A DNA stretch of 64,000 bases from Sphaerosporella brunnea (Eukaryota; Ascomycota; Pezizomycetes; Pezizales; Pyronemataceae), in NCBI GenBank assembly GCA_008704415.1, contig VXIS01000005.1:124001-188000 (forward strand). Direction: 5' to 3'. The notes beneath the pieces were generated by a model. That model saw only the letters and a list, made by a program, of their open reading frames with translations. It was not told the origin of the DNA and did no database searches. Within the stretch, counting starts at the first letter, position 1, and each line of letters begins with the position of its first letter. Shown piece by piece: positions 21,986-34,200 of the stretch. Position numbers and translations under genes: made by a program.

Positions 21986-22712
21986 ATGGCCATCACCGCC
22001 TCTCTCTCCCTCCTTCCGCGCGCCGATGGCTCCGCCACCTTTAAGTCCGGCCTCACAGCCGTTGTTGCTTCCGTCTCAGGGCCGATGGAAGTAAAAGCCC
22101 GCGATGAGCTCCCAGATAAAACCTTCATCGAGGTCATTGTGAGGCCGGCTGTCGGCGTTGGCGGTATACATCCTCCTCCTCTCCCCGCGGCTCGTGTGCT
22201 GACACGGCAGCATAGGTACTCGCGAGCGCGCACTCGAATCCCGCCTGCTCGCCGCCCTCTCGCCACTCATAATCCTCACCCATCACCCCCGTACTCTCCT
22301 GCAGATAAACATCCAGATTGTCGAAGCTGCCGACCACACCGATGCGATCGCGCTACTCCCCGTGTGCATCAACGCGGCGACACTCGCGCTGATCGACGCG
22401 GGAACCCCGCTCAAGAGCGTGCTCGTTGCGACTACCGTGCTTTTGGACGCGGAGGGTCAGGTGGTCGGCGAGAAGGTTAAGGGTGGGAGCAGACATGTGC
22501 TCGGGTTTGTCAGGGATGGGAAATGCGTGTTTGTGGAAAGCATGGGCGCGTTTGATGAGAAGGCCTTTGGAAATGCTGTGCAAAAGGGCATGAGTGAGTG
22601 TGCGCTTGACGCTGGGGATGCGATGGAGGTGGATGGTGCGGAGACTGTGGGCATGGTGATACGTCATGCGGTTGAGAAGAAGGTTGGCTTGGACATGAGG
22701 TGGAGAGAGTAG
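21986..22712 (+). CDS. RRP46: Exosome complex component Rrp46 (RNase PH fold)
   Basis: Exons 21986-22163 and 22216-22712 (52-bp intron) give 224 residues, the usual length of Rrp46. The protein has the degenerate RNase PH pattern: LLPRADGSATFKSG and VVASVSGPMEVKARDE near the N terminus, TRERALESRLLAALSPLI, then QINIQIVEAADHTDAIALLP followed by VCINAATLALIDAGTPLKSV. Rrp46 forms part of the catalytically inert six-subunit ring of the RNA exosome, acting in nuclear and cytoplasmic 3'-5' RNA decay and rRNA processing. It lies about 0.5 kb downstream of MED4 on the same strand. Confidence 0.9.
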
Positions 22713-22942
22713 AGGAGAGGGCGCAGGAGAGGATGTCTTCTTTCTTCTATTGCTTGCTTGCGGCGTTTTGGGGGGCTTGTTTTGCTACTACAGATCGAAA
22801 GTCATGATTCCAAGTCAAGTTCGAACCACAGCGACTGTAATTATCTACTCGCCCCAACCCGAGGTTCCTTATCTCCCCAACAACTTGCATTTCCAAACTG
22901 CTTATTCACGGCAAATACCTTGATCTTCAATCTCTCGTCACG

Positions 22943-25791
22943 ATGCCCAGCGATGTAACGGCTATACCATGGAGTGTCCGCTCGGGAATCCCTCCTGTAA
23001 CGGAGGCTACGATGACGCAATTCATGACAGTCCTAGACTGCAGTAGCGTAAGTTCGAGTTCTCTCGTCCCCTGTCGGTTGCGCGTGTTTCACGCGCAACA
23101 ACTTTAACCCGGTTGCCGTGGCGCGTTGCAACAACGCCGGACTGACAATAATCTCCTGCCCTGTGGCAGCACACGCTGTGCCTGAACCTATATCTGACTT
23201 TAGTAGGAAGACATCATGCTCAAGAATGTACGATTGCGCCTACTTCCGAACGTCGGCAACTGTCTTGCCTGGAGTCCCGAGGGTACACTCGCAATGGTTT
23301 CGGGGGAGGATGTAATAATTCTCGTGGGTCTTCCTGCTGGGGGAGGGGAGGAAGAGGAGCAGCGCAGCTAATACGGACCCACGCACAGGTCCCGAAAGTT
23401 TCAGGCCGCGATAGCACGGTGAAGAAGAGCCCGCAGTTTTGGCACGCTCGTGCAAACCTTAGACAACTGATTATCGATGCTATGGACGAAGAGATTGTGC
23501 CTGCACCTACGGCCATATACTCAGTCGGAGAAGAGCAAGGCCCCGGATACGCAAAGGAGGTTCAATGGTCGCCACTCGGCTGCTCTCGGTACCGCCGCTG
23601 CCTTCTGGCCGTCGTCTCCACGAACCATAAACTGTATATATTCGAGCCGTTCGGACAGGTTTTGGCGGATATGAGATTGCTCCATGCATTATCGCCCACG
23701 ATGGGGAAGTACCATAAACGCCTGCCTGCTCATGACGAGGAATTTGTCAGTGGGCCTGTCAGGAAGAGGCTACGCTCTAGGTGCAGAGCTATTGCTTGGT
23801 CTTCCCCGTGTAGGGCCGACGGCAATCGTTGGGGAGAGTCATTGCTGGCCGTTGCAAATGACTACCTCGAGATTGTATTGTTTAGGTTTCTTTTTCTCAC
23901 CTGTGGCTGCTTTAGGGAAGAGGGGCTAATAGGTGCTGGCTGCAGGGTCGTGGGTCAGGAAGCGGAGATCGTGGGCCATGTTGCGGCCTTCGAGGCGAAG
24001 GATGTAGCAGAGTGGATGGGCAAAAGGGCTACACATGCTGCGACAATGTGTTGGAGCCCGTGGTTACACATTACCGAGAGCAAATGTGAGTTCAGTCCCA
24101 ATTGAAAGGCTTCTGATATTGACATCTGGCCAGATTGGGCGCTCCTGACGTACGTTTGGAACGGGCAGGTATATGCCACGAGGGTTACGATCGACATGGG
24201 GGATAGGACGGTCGCAGTTTTGGGGGAAAAGCTGGTTCTTGGGAAAGCACTCTCGGACCGGCATCCGATATTTTTGACGGCTTCTGCGCCAGAACTCATC
24301 GCAGGGCGGATAGTGGTCGCTTGTGCTGCCCAGCTGCACACCACGGTCGTGACCATCAATTCGAAAGGAGAGGTACAATTTACCGAAAAGTTCCCAAACG
24401 ATTTCATTGAGGCTGTCGTGGGTATGTAAGAAGCCCGCCTTTGATTTTCCCAGAGTTAATAGCAGACAGGACTCACTTTTGCACCGTCCCAAACCCCCGA
24501 TACGACGATCGTTCAAGTCCTCTCCATCAAAGGAAAATCACAAACTATCACCTACACAGTTCCATCTAACATCACTGCTGCCCACATTACATCCCCAACC
24601 ACCCATCCAGAGGACGATGTTGCGATGCCAGATGCAGCCACGGACGAGGCTACAGCCTCGACCTGGCCCGTCGTGCTCTCGGAGGCGGAGCAAGACTTTC
24701 TGGCGCAGCACGAGATTTCCAGCGCCACCATCCGCGGCTACGGCATGGCTGTCTCGCCTCTTGGTGGCATTACGGCAGTCGCCGTTAGTTTTCACCCTAA
24801 AGATAGCTTGGAGTATATAACCGCCGTCAACGAAAAGACCTTCATACTGTTCGGGACCGCACCAGGCTCCGGCGGCGGCGGCTGGAAGAGCTGCGGCTTC
24901 AGCGCAGAAGGCGAGCTGCCGAATCCCATTAGCGTATCCACCGAAGCTGTACTTCTGGAGGCGATGGCATTCCAGGAGATCTTTACATCGCGCATACAAA
25001 CGGCCATTTCCGCCGCCACAGCAGCAGGACAACCAAATCTGGAAGCAATCACATACCCCTCGAACTTAAGCAACAACAATAACGACGTGGAAGAATTCCT
25101 AGCGAATCACACACTTCTCTGCAAGCCGCTAAACGCACTGCGATACTCAGCCGCTCTAAAAATTATCTCGCGCCCCCATTCCCAGGCCGGCTATCTCCTG
25201 GCCGAAAATCCAAACATCATCGCCGCCTCCATCATATCCGCGCTCTCGGCTCCGCGAAGCCTATGCGCAGACCAGCTCTCAAAACGAATCCTTTACTCCT
25301 TTGCTTGCGTGGGCCTCCTTGGCCTCTACTCCTCCTCCATGATGCTCGAGCACGCAAAGAAAGCGTTTGAATGGCTCGACTCCGAGACCCCCACAGACGT
25401 CCGGTTCGATCTGGAATTCGGCATCGTAGCGATGCGGACACGTGCCGGTTCCGGCGAAGTAAGAGGTGGTGGTAATGGAGGGAAGGAACTGAATGTCGAG
25501 AATGGCTTCGTGAGCTCGATGGAACGCTGCTTGATCTGTGGTCACGGCATGGTGTGGCGAGATCTTAGGATCGCAGAGTGTACGGAGGGCCATAGGTTCT
25601 CTCGGTGTGTGCTCACTTTCCTGCCGATCACTGACCCGAAGCTTACCAGGGAGTGTGTGGTCTGTGCGAGAACTGTGTTGGGAGGCTATGTGCAGGGTGA
25701 AGAGGGGATGCAGGGACTCGCCAAGGCGGTTTTTGGCGGTTGGGAGGCGTGTTTACTGTGTGGAGGAAGGTATTGGGCTGAGATGAGTTAG
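22943..25791 (+). CDS. TFIIIC subunit with WD-like N domain and C-terminal zinc finger
   Basis: Six exons (22943-23047, 23207-23323, 23389-23885, 23946-24085, 24134-24421, 24470-25791) stay in frame and encode 822 residues. The start (ATG at 22943) is followed by a TFIIIC-delta-like beta-propeller region: VRLRLLPNVGNCLAWSPEG, then KEVQWSPLGCSRYRRCLLAV, CRAIAWSSP and MCWSPWLH. The extreme C terminus is a Cys/His zinc-finger domain (CLICGHGMVWRDLRIAECTE, GHRFSRCVLTFLP, ECVVCAR, CLLCGGRYW), as in zf-TFIIIC proteins. TFIIIC binds A and B boxes of tRNA genes to recruit TFIIIB for RNA polymerase III. Intron 1 (159 bp) is long for this region. The human counterpart would be the GTF3C4 type; assignment to a named yeast Tfc subunit is not made. 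Confidence 0.84.
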
Positions 25792-25841
25792 GTGGAGTGG
25801 CTTAGTACGGCTGATACAATCGGTTTGCGTGACGGTAAATA

Positions 25842-26856
25842 CCGTATTAACGCGGACATAGGGCGGGCAGGACTAAGGCGAGGGAAAAAAAAAGCATCCA
25901 ATTGATCGCCTTCTGTGTGCTCCTTTACCTCCTCGTCCGAAGTTATGGTCCCTCTCCTCCAGCAAGCGCAACAAAGTGGGCCCCTTATCCTCACTTTAAA
26001 ATCCATCACCGGTTCGCCTCTGACCACGCTGAGCCCCCGGTGCTAGGTTACAATTTAATCCCCTTCGCTGCCAGTGCAGTGCCTGTGCAATCGCCTATCT
26101 CCACAGCGATGTCCTCCAGCTCCTTGATGTGGAGCAGCTCATTCTGCGAACCATCAAGAGAAAGAGCAATCCCTGTGTCAAGAAATGACTTTTTAATCAT
26201 CTCTAAACCCTCAGCATGCGGTTTCTCCCATGCTTCGCCAACACACCAAGTCATCAGGATGCGCATTCTCATCGGTGTCCCTCTCCGACATTTCCTACAA
26301 ACTCCAAAGCCTCCGAACGATCCTCCCGGTTGGTCGGTTTTCGCTTCTTCGGTCTCTCTACCCCTCGTCCGGAGTGATCCCACCACTTCCGCTTCTTCTT
26401 CCCAGGGCGCGGGTTCACTATCTCCGCGAGGGGACGATTTCTTGTAGTGGGGCAAGCGGGGGAAAATCCGGGTCCTCCACATCAACTATTGCTTGTGGGT
26501 CTCTAGGTAAATGCCTTCAACGGTTGTGGCCAGCGGCTCGTGCCTTTGTCTGGGCGGATGTACTCCTCTGTACACCGGAGGTTCTTTATTCTTGGGTGAC
26601 GCTCCACCGGTCTCAGGTTCATCCTCCTCCTCCTCTGTTGAGTCGTCCTCCTCCTGCTCAGCCTGCTCCTGCTCCTCCTTCTCGGCTCCTAGCGCCCAAG
26701 TATCGTCTCTTTCGCTCAGTCGGGGCATCGCCGGCAGCGTCGGAGCTGAGGTACTGTGGTGACGTCGCGCAACATGATATTTGAGAACCCTAACCCCCCG
26801 CCCTGACAACTCCGACATTGGTATAAGGCGGCCGCCTTATGTCCAGATTAATACGG
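25842..26856 (-). mobile_element. Decayed pogo-like (Tc1/mariner superfamily) DNA transposon with terminal repeats
   Basis: Left (25842-25866) and right (26832-26856) ends are inverted repeats beginning CCGTATTAA and continuing, with about four mismatches, to GGACATA(G/A)GGCGG. TA flanks both ends (25840-25841 and 26857-26858). The interior, read on the minus strand, holds broken frames: an acidic stretch (about 26760-26600), a basic KKKRKWWDHSGRG patch, and, at about 26290-26060, WCVGEAW plus EMIKKSFLDTGIALSLDGS followed by ELLHIKELEDI. The last resembles the C-terminal tail of fungal pogo/Fot1-type DDE transposases. No catalytic core is visible, so it is a deletion derivative. An 18-bp perfect palindrome lies at the inner edge of the right terminal repeat. 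Confidence 0.68.
26823..26840. repeat. 18-bp perfect palindrome
   Basis: ATAAGGCGGCCGCCTTAT is its own reverse complement. It overlaps the inner part of the right terminal repeat of the transposon remnant. Confidence 0.95.
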
Positions 26857-26858
26857 TA

Positions 26859-27730
26859 TTGTTTTTCTTGTTTGTGTAGAATGACATTCCACTCCCAGGT
26901 GCCCTTCGTTATTAAGGCGAAGGCCTCCAGGCCTCAATCACTATATATAGAGCAAAGTGAGCCGCATCGGTGGCGCAACGCGGTGGCTCAATACGGAAAA
27001 TTTACCCTACCAGAGACTGAGTGATTAGCTGTGATTGGGCGGCGCATTGTGGAGCGGAGCCGTGAAGGAGCTTGAGTGACGATACTGCGGAGCGACTACG
27101 CTGCTATACGCACAGTTAGCTTTATCGATATGGAATTGTATTTATCCGTGCGGGTGCTTGCAGTGAAGTGAGACGGCGACCCCAACTCACTACCTCGGCA
27201 ATCTGGAAATCTCGCCAGGGGGCTGGCAAATGGCCCGAAATTTTTTTTCGGGATCTTCACTGCTTGCGGTCCAGACGATAGTTTATCATAACCGTATGGT
27301 ACGGCTGTGTTTCGATACTGGTGCATCACTACCTTGCGTTAGGGATCGAATCTTTCGCCTCGCTTGCGTAGGTTATACGTTCGTGACTGTAAGATTTCTA
27401 AGGTTTCGCCCAAAAATACCGCGATCTAATACCGCTCAAAAAAATAGCTTTCTCGTGACATTTTTAAATGCGGATCACTCGTTTTCTTTAGCTTTGCTAT
27501 GGCTTTGCTATAGTTTGACGTAATCTTGGGTAACTTTACGTATTTAACTGAAATTGTACCGTACGAAAAAATTATATCATCTTCTTAGACCACTACCTTG
27601 CGTCGAGTCAATACTGGTGAAGCGGGACCTGCCGCGGAAAGAGCCGCACCGCCAAAGTTCTGTCATGAGAAAGTTAAGCATCGCGTCCCACCAATCTACC
27701 CTTCCAACCACGACAACCACCACCACCACC
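26859..27730. other. Upstream region of POP1
   Basis: AT-rich compared with the flanking genes. No gene is seen. Another in-frame ATG at 27665 lies 66 nt upstream of the chosen POP1 start. Confidence 0.45.
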
Positions 27731-30217
27731 ATGGCGTCCAACACACCAAGCAACACGCCCGCTCCAGGACAGCAACAACCTGCTGCATCGCTCGCAACAA
27801 TGGCAACTCCAACCCCCGGGCAGCGGCCCAACCCTCGCAAGCGGCCCAAACTCAGCCCCACGTCCGGCCCCGACGTAAAACGGGCGCGCATCATTTCCTC
27901 GCGCACAATAATCGCGCAGACTGATCTCCCTGAACTCAAGTCGGGTGCACTGAACACGAGTGCCTTTATCAAAGCCCGCAGATTCGAAATCGGAGCGCTG
28001 GAGAAGTCGATGGCGTCGTCGAAGGCTATTCTGAAGCAGCGGGCGTTCCAGTCGCTCCCCCGAGAGCTGCGCAGACGCACGGCGTCCCACAATACGAAGC
28101 GCGTACCGAAGCGGCTGCGTGCGCGCGCGGAGAAGGAGATGGTGGAGGACAATACGCCGACGCATACGTTCCGCAAGCGGAAGAAGACCGGGCATGACCG
28201 CCTTCGTGCTGAGACGGCTGAGAAGCTACGGAAGATGGGGAAGAAGAAGGAGGTTATCGAAAAGCTTGTTGGCCGCGAGGAGGGGGTGGGCGGAGAACTC
28301 AGGAAGCCGCCGCGGCCGCACTCGAAGTATAGGAAGAGGCAGAAGGGGAAGGTGTGGCTGCCCACCCATGTGTGGCATGCGAAGCGGGCACATATAGATG
28401 TGAGATGGAGATTTGCAGTGCCGGAGAGCCCGAACGAGAAGTGCTTCCGTAGCACGCAGAGGGCGGTTGAGAAGCGCGGTGCCATTGCATGGGATACCAG
28501 CTACTGGAGTCACATCCTTGTCAGGGGAGATGAAGAACTGGTGCAGAAAGTGCTGGAGGAGGTTTGTAAAGACGCTGCAGCGGACAAGAAGGTGCGCGCT
28601 GGCAGGAGGACCAAAGAGTGCTGGGTCTACGAACGGGGCGGATACCCCGACAAGCCGATTGCACCCGTGACAGTGATCTGGAGCCCGGCGGAGGAAGGGC
28701 CGGGGAAGGGGCGCAGAGTGTTACTGAGAGTCCACCCGGCCGGTTTCTACAAAGTATGGGAGGAGCTGTTGGCCGCTATACGGGCACCCAATATTGCCGC
28801 CGGAGAACAGAAAGTCTCTATCGACGACCTCCGCTTCGAGCTAGGAAGCATCCAGATCGCCGGCCCCTCCGCCACTGATGCACTACTCTCCGTTCTGAAC
28901 CCCTACAACCCCGCCGGCGAAACAGAAAAAGCATGGACCGGTCTCCGAGGACTCACCAACCCCGGTGCTCTCCCGCCAGACGTAGTCCTCAGCTTCGAGA
29001 TCACCGATCCGCGTCTGCACTTCCCGCCTCGCCACGACAACGTCCCTGCCCAGCAGGAAGAAACGCTTTTCACCATCCAATCCACCTGGCCAGTACCGGC
29101 AACACCTCACGGCCTTCTAGACCCTAAGAAGCGCGCGATCGCCGTAAAACTGCAGGCATCTCTGAAACGCATCCACAAACGCAAAGCGGACGCCGGGCCC
29201 GGAAAATACCCAGAGGCGATACCCCATGACCCCAAAATCCCAATCATAATCCTCACCTCGCCCCTTGCCGGCAACAAAAGCGGCGTCGCACCACCAAAAC
29301 AATCCCCTACGGCGTGGACCATCATCATGCCCTGGAAATGGGTGCACCCAGTCTGGTACTCGCTCATGCACACGCCTGAGCAGGTGCGCTTCGGCGGCGT
29401 GCAGGAACTGCGGCAAATGGCCTTCGACCACGGGCTACCGTGGTTCCCAGCCGACTTTCCCGGCACCGCGGCGGGCAGGGAATGGGAAAACGCAGCGGCG
29501 GCCAGGCGGAAAGAAATCTGGGACAAGAAGCCACCGCAGAAACGGATGAATTACGACGCCGTCAAGATCTCGTCAGACTCCAGACGTGGCGAAGTCGGTG
29601 ACTGGACGAGATGTGATTGGGGGCTTCTCATACCACAGGAAGAACAGGATCCGCAGCAGATGGAAACGGAAACGGAACCTACCACCTCCGAAATCTTGGC
29701 CTCGATTGAGGAGCCTCCGCCGAAGGAAAACAACTACTGGCACATCTCCGCCCCCTCCATCGCCGCCTACCTCCGCACTTTCCCCGCCCTGCCGCCTTCC
29801 CTCTCCAACCTCCCCCCGTCCCTATTAGCGCGCGGCCTCTTCAACATAAAAATCACCCTCCTCCACCGTGGCTCTCCCACCGCCACCTCGCGGCTCTACC
29901 GTTCCACACCCGCATGGAAATCCCTCGCCACCTCCCTCCTCGCCAGCAAAGGCAAGAAACCGAAAAACAAATGGGATAAGCAAGATCTTGGAGTTGTGGA
30001 GGCAGGGCAGCAGGGCTACCCGCAGTGTCCCGGTGAGGAGGAGCTGGTGGGGTTCGTTACGACAGGGAACTACAGCCTTAGTGAGGGACGCACGGTCGCC
30101 CTGGGCGCGTTGAGTTGGAGGCGTTGGGTTGAGGGGTGGGAGGGGAAGGAGCGATGGGTTGTTGTTAGAGCTCCCGGAGAGATAGTAGGTAGGGTGGGGG
30201 TCTGGGAGGTTGCTTAG
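27731..30217 (+). CDS. POP1: Ribonuclease P/MRP protein subunit POP1
   Basis: A single exon gives 828 residues from ATG 27731 (strong CACCATGG context). The POP1 N-terminal domain runs about 70-300 and is very basic: FIKARRFEIGALEKSMASSK, RRRTASHNTKRVPKRLR, KRKKTGHDR, SKYRKRQKGKVWLPTHVWH, AKRAHIDVRWRFAVP and EKCFRSTQRA. A POPLD domain follows at about 530-630 (IIMPWKWVHPVWYSLMHT, GVQELRQMAFDHGLPWFPAD). Pop1 is the largest protein of RNase P and RNase MRP, needed for tRNA 5' maturation and rRNA processing in the nucleus or nucleolus. No intron is required, unusual among its neighbours. The ATG at 27665 would add 22 residues. Confidence 0.95.
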   Translation: MASNTPSNTPAPGQQQPAASLATMATPTPGQRPNPRKRPKLSPTSGPDVKRARIISSRTIIAQTDLPELKSGALNTSAFIKARRFEIGALEKSMASSKAILKQRAFQSLPRELRRRTASHNTKRVPKRLRARAEKEMVEDNTPTHTFRKRKKTGHDRLRAETAEKLRKMGKKKEVIEKLVGREEGVGGELRKPPRPHSKYRKRQKGKVWLPTHVWHAKRAHIDVRWRFAVPESPNEKCFRSTQRAVEKRGAIAWDTSYWSHILVRGDEELVQKVLEEVCKDAAADKKVRAGRRTKECWVYERGGYPDKPIAPVTVIWSPAEEGPGKGRRVLLRVHPAGFYKVWEELLAAIRAPNIAAGEQKVSIDDLRFELGSIQIAGPSATDALLSVLNPYNPAGETEKAWTGLRGLTNPGALPPDVVLSFEITDPRLHFPPRHDNVPAQQEETLFTIQSTWPVPATPHGLLDPKKRAIAVKLQASLKRIHKRKADAGPGKYPEAIPHDPKIPIIILTSPLAGNKSGVAPPKQSPTAWTIIMPWKWVHPVWYSLMHTPEQVRFGGVQELRQMAFDHGLPWFPADFPGTAAGREWENAAAARRKEIWDKKPPQKRMNYDAVKISSDSRRGEVGDWTRCDWGLLIPQEEQDPQQMETETEPTTSEILASIEEPPPKENNYWHISAPSIAAYLRTFPALPPSLSNLPPSLLARGLFNIKITLLHRGSPTATSRLYRSTPAWKSLATSLLASKGKKPKNKWDKQDLGVVEAGQQGYPQCPGEEELVGFVTTGNYSLSEGRTVALGALSWRRWVEGWEGKERWVVVRAPGEIVGRVGVWEVA

Positions 30218-31288
30218 ACGTGGGGGCTGATAGAGGTGAGAATGGATAGACGAATAGATTTGGTGAACCATGAGTAATCATTACCTGGCCATGCCGCCAG
30301 ATAAATTTCACCAAAACTCTCTCGCACGGAAGGTAACGATGAGAAAAAAAAACAATACTGTGGACATCTGAGCGCCAAAAATAGACCACACGGCGTCAAG
30401 ACACTTCGGGCGAACTGGGCTGGATGCAATGGTCCCCTCCACGCTAGCAAGAGATCTTACTGAGCAGTAGGTACTTAGAGTCATTCCGCCACGATGTGTA
30501 CCAAACAATATTTTCCGGTTCAAATAGAGGGATCTTAGCGTAGCTTTAGCTGGCGTCCTGCAGCCAATATCCTGAAAGTTGTGCTGAAAAATCATCCGAA
30601 AATGTTATCCGGCACCGGGGCGTAATGACTCTATTACACGTCTACCTATCTTCCTGGATTCCCCAACCTTGGTGACAAACATTAACTAAAGAGAAGGAAG
30701 CGAGAAGAAGCGAGCAAAAAGAGCCCATAATATCATGTACATCATGAAGATACCGTGTCCGGGTAGTGAACAAAAAACATACAATTCAATCAACCAAAAT
30801 ATCATAAGCAAGGTGGGTATAAAACATTTGTTAGAAGAGAGAAGGGGGCCAGAAACTCTCACGCCCGGAAAAAAAAAAAAAAAAAAAAAAAAAAAGCATG
30901 GGAAAAAAAAAGGGGGGCAAAAAAAAAGGGGGGAGGAAAGAATTCGTAAATATATCGGAGAGGTTAAGTACTTAGTAAGAAGCAATAAGGAGTAATAAAA
31001 CAGCCAGACACAGACATCAACGTGATATCTGCTACGAACAATCAAACCCCGGAACGCCTTCGCTAAGGGAGCCCAACACCCCCCACCAAAACAGCGGAAA
31101 ACAAAAACCCATGTCAATAAGCAAACAAGACATCTTCCCTTTCTCGTGGTGCGGGCGCGCGAGCGCAGTAGTCGTCTAGAGCGAAAGAAACAGAAGCAAC
31201 AGAAGCAATTACGGGAAGTAACCCGAGCTCGGTGTCCATTCTAAAACCTGAAGAACCGAAAAGAAAGGTCATCGTCGTCGACCGAGGA
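30218..31288. other. Convergent intergenic region of POP1 and LTE1 with purine tracts
   Basis: This segment contains both 3' ends and no gene. It has an A27 run (30869-30895) followed by A9-G6-C-A9-G6 blocks (30903-30933), an almost pure purine strand. Confidence 0.6.
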
Positions 31289-34200
31289 CTATGGCTCAAT
31301 CCCTTTGCTGAGACCGCGGATCTCATCGTCGTCGAGCGCCGAAATCCAGAGACATCTCTCGCACACACCATCCACGGCAGCAAAGGTGTACTTATGACTC
31401 GCCTCGATCAACCGCAAAAGGCGTTTGACGATCGCGGCCGTCATGCGGTGTCTCTCGAAGTTGACCAGTGACGGCATATTCGGTTGAGTGAAGTGAAGGA
31501 AGGGCGGTCTCTGTGCATTGAGGATGAGATCATGCGTAAACAGACCTGGGACCCAGTCAGTTTATGGCACACAGACTGCATGCACTGTGACCACATACCA
31601 ACGAAAGGGATACAGCCAGTCTCTCCAGTGACCTTCTCCATTTCGGTCCGTAGGTTATGAAAGTTCCGCACTGGTTGAACGAGTGCTTCCAACTCCTTAA
31701 AGGTATGAAGCTCAGCTGGGCTGACCAGCTCCCACGTCTTCCGTAGTCTTGCGATGTCTGCTGTGAGCAGAGCAATCGTGATCTGATACATAGTGGCATA
31801 GTTGTGCATCTGACGAGCATGCGCCGCGATATGTATGAACTTAACGATTGTTCTTGCTCTCTCGTCGACAGACTTCGTCATGACGATTTCAGACCGAGCC
31901 CATCTGCACATCTATTCACGTATTAAACCGGTATTATCGGGCAAATGAAGCTGATTGGTGCTCACCAGATTGAATCGTGCGATTACCACTTCGACTCCTC
32001 TAATATCTCTCGAGCTCAAAAGCTCCACCCAGTCTTTGACATCCGTATCTGCCTGACTCCAGCTCAGCTCTACGAGCTCTTTCCAATCGACTTCCAACAG
32101 AGCATCCTTCTCGATCAGCGTGAATTGTTTAGCAAGCAATTCCGAGTCGTACGCCAGTATGAATGGCAGATGTATCGCTGTAGGCTCAAGAATTTCGCTT
32201 TCACGACTTCGTCTTGGTGTGTCCTCTGATCGAGCAGTTCTCCGGGTACCCCCGCTCTGAGGTGACATCTCATCTCTTGCAGATCCTGAGAGCCGTGACG
32301 CATGTCTCGGTGACTCACCAACGGACAATTTATTAGGCCTCGAGCGGGTTTGATCCGACGTCAAAGGCGGCGATGGTGGATGCCTCAGAGGGTGAGAGGG
32401 TATTCCCAGTTCTGAGATAATGGTCCCTGGAGTGATTGCAGGAAATGTTGCTGGACTTCCTCCTTCAGTACCCTGCTGAACAACTTCAAAAGATAGTTCT
32501 GACGACAAATCGCTTGCATTGTCGTCATGGTCACGATCTCGCAGATGTTGTTTCAAACCCGCGTCCACCCGATCAAGATCTACCTTGCCGGCCTTACCAG
32601 TTCCAAAAGATCCGGTCAGTCCCAGCTTGTTTTTACTGGGTCCACCGAACGCATGGATAGAGAGTCCTCTCTCCAGAATCGGCACTGAGTCCTCAGATTC
32701 GTCTCGCACATTTTGATCTGATGTGCTTCCATCCAGGATCGGCGGGGTTTCCAAAGGTGCCTGATCCAATACTTGCTTATGTCTCCGCCTCAACCTCCTG
32801 TTGTGCTCTGCCGGTTCTCCTACATCATAATTATATCCGTGTTCCTCTTCGTCTCCAACACCGTCGTATCCTGTCTGCCCGCCATCTTCCTCGACCATGA
32901 CCAGCGAAGACTCCAAGTCTCTGCTTCTGGCCAAACTCCGACGTAAATCGAATGCCGCCGGTGTTGTGTCTCCGCTTTTCTTCCTTTGATACGTGCCCTC
33001 TAGTTTCGCCAGAGCTACCTCTATTCCGCCATCATCGCTTTCGTCATCCAATTCCCGCAGCATCTGCACTCCAGCCTCGAACGAGGCTCTGTTGTCTGGA
33101 ACAGGAGTGGCTGGATCCGGCGTCTCTGGTGGGAACTCGGGGACTGGAGATGGTGGGCTTAGGGCAACTCCAGCTTTTCCCATAGCTCCAAGAGAGACAA
33201 CGCCAGGGGCAATAGGACGCGGGCCAGAAGCCTTAGACGATCTATCAGAAGGCGAGAACGCCCGCTGTCGAGGTCGTATGGAGAGCGCGCCATTTATATC
33301 TTCATGATATGAGAATGGGGACGTAGCGATGGAGCCTGTCGACATTGGCCTTGGATGATCCAGCTCATCGATAGTTGCGGCGGCTCTCAAATTTCCACCA
33401 GGTCGTCGGCGGAGCAGGCCTCGAGGTAACGGAGACTCCGCTGTCTGTCGTGATCCGAACTCACTGATCTCCGAAATATTGTCCATCACTGAACTAAACT
33501 GACTCAACATAGAATTGACCCTATTGACTGAAAACGACCGAACGGAACGTAATGAACGGATATCTGGATGTATGAAAGAGGTCCGTTCGTCGATGTTCCC
33601 TGTATACCGATCGAAAGGCGATGGCCACCCGAAGGAGAAGGATTTGCTACGGCGCAGCAACACCGATCTCCTTTCCGGCTGAGATTCAGCTTCGGGGGCA
33701 GGCTCTAAAGGCGGCGGCGTGGGTTGATTTGTAACTGGTGCAGCCGCACGCACAGAATTCCGGCTCGAGCCGCTCGGCTCCGACTCGTCGGCCAAAAAAG
33801 ACAGGCCACCAAGCACACTCGCTGGCTCATTAACCGGCGTAGGATTGAGTGTTGACGGCGAGTCCAAAAAGTCCTTTGTACTCGCAATTGAACCGTTTGA
33901 GCCAGTGCCGCGGTCGGCAACAAAGCTGATGATGCTCCCCTCCTTGGCCATGTCTGCCTTTCCATCAATTGGGCCATCGAAACCACCAATGCTAGAACCG
34001 CCAATGCTCGAAACCCCACCATCCCTCGATAACCCGTCTATTGATGTCATAGTCCCACCATCTTCGTGCCTTTCTTGCCGTGTTTGAGGATTTTCCTCCG
34101 CCATCATTGCTCGTTGAAACGCATCCACAGCCCCAGCCCCCAGTAGATCTATTCTTGCTACTCTGCCATCTCCCGCCATGTCCATTCCAAGCCTGGATGC

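Noticed and set aside
27577..28485. 302-residue minus-strand open frame
   Set aside because: Shadow of the Arg/Lys-rich POP1 N terminus; no domain signal.
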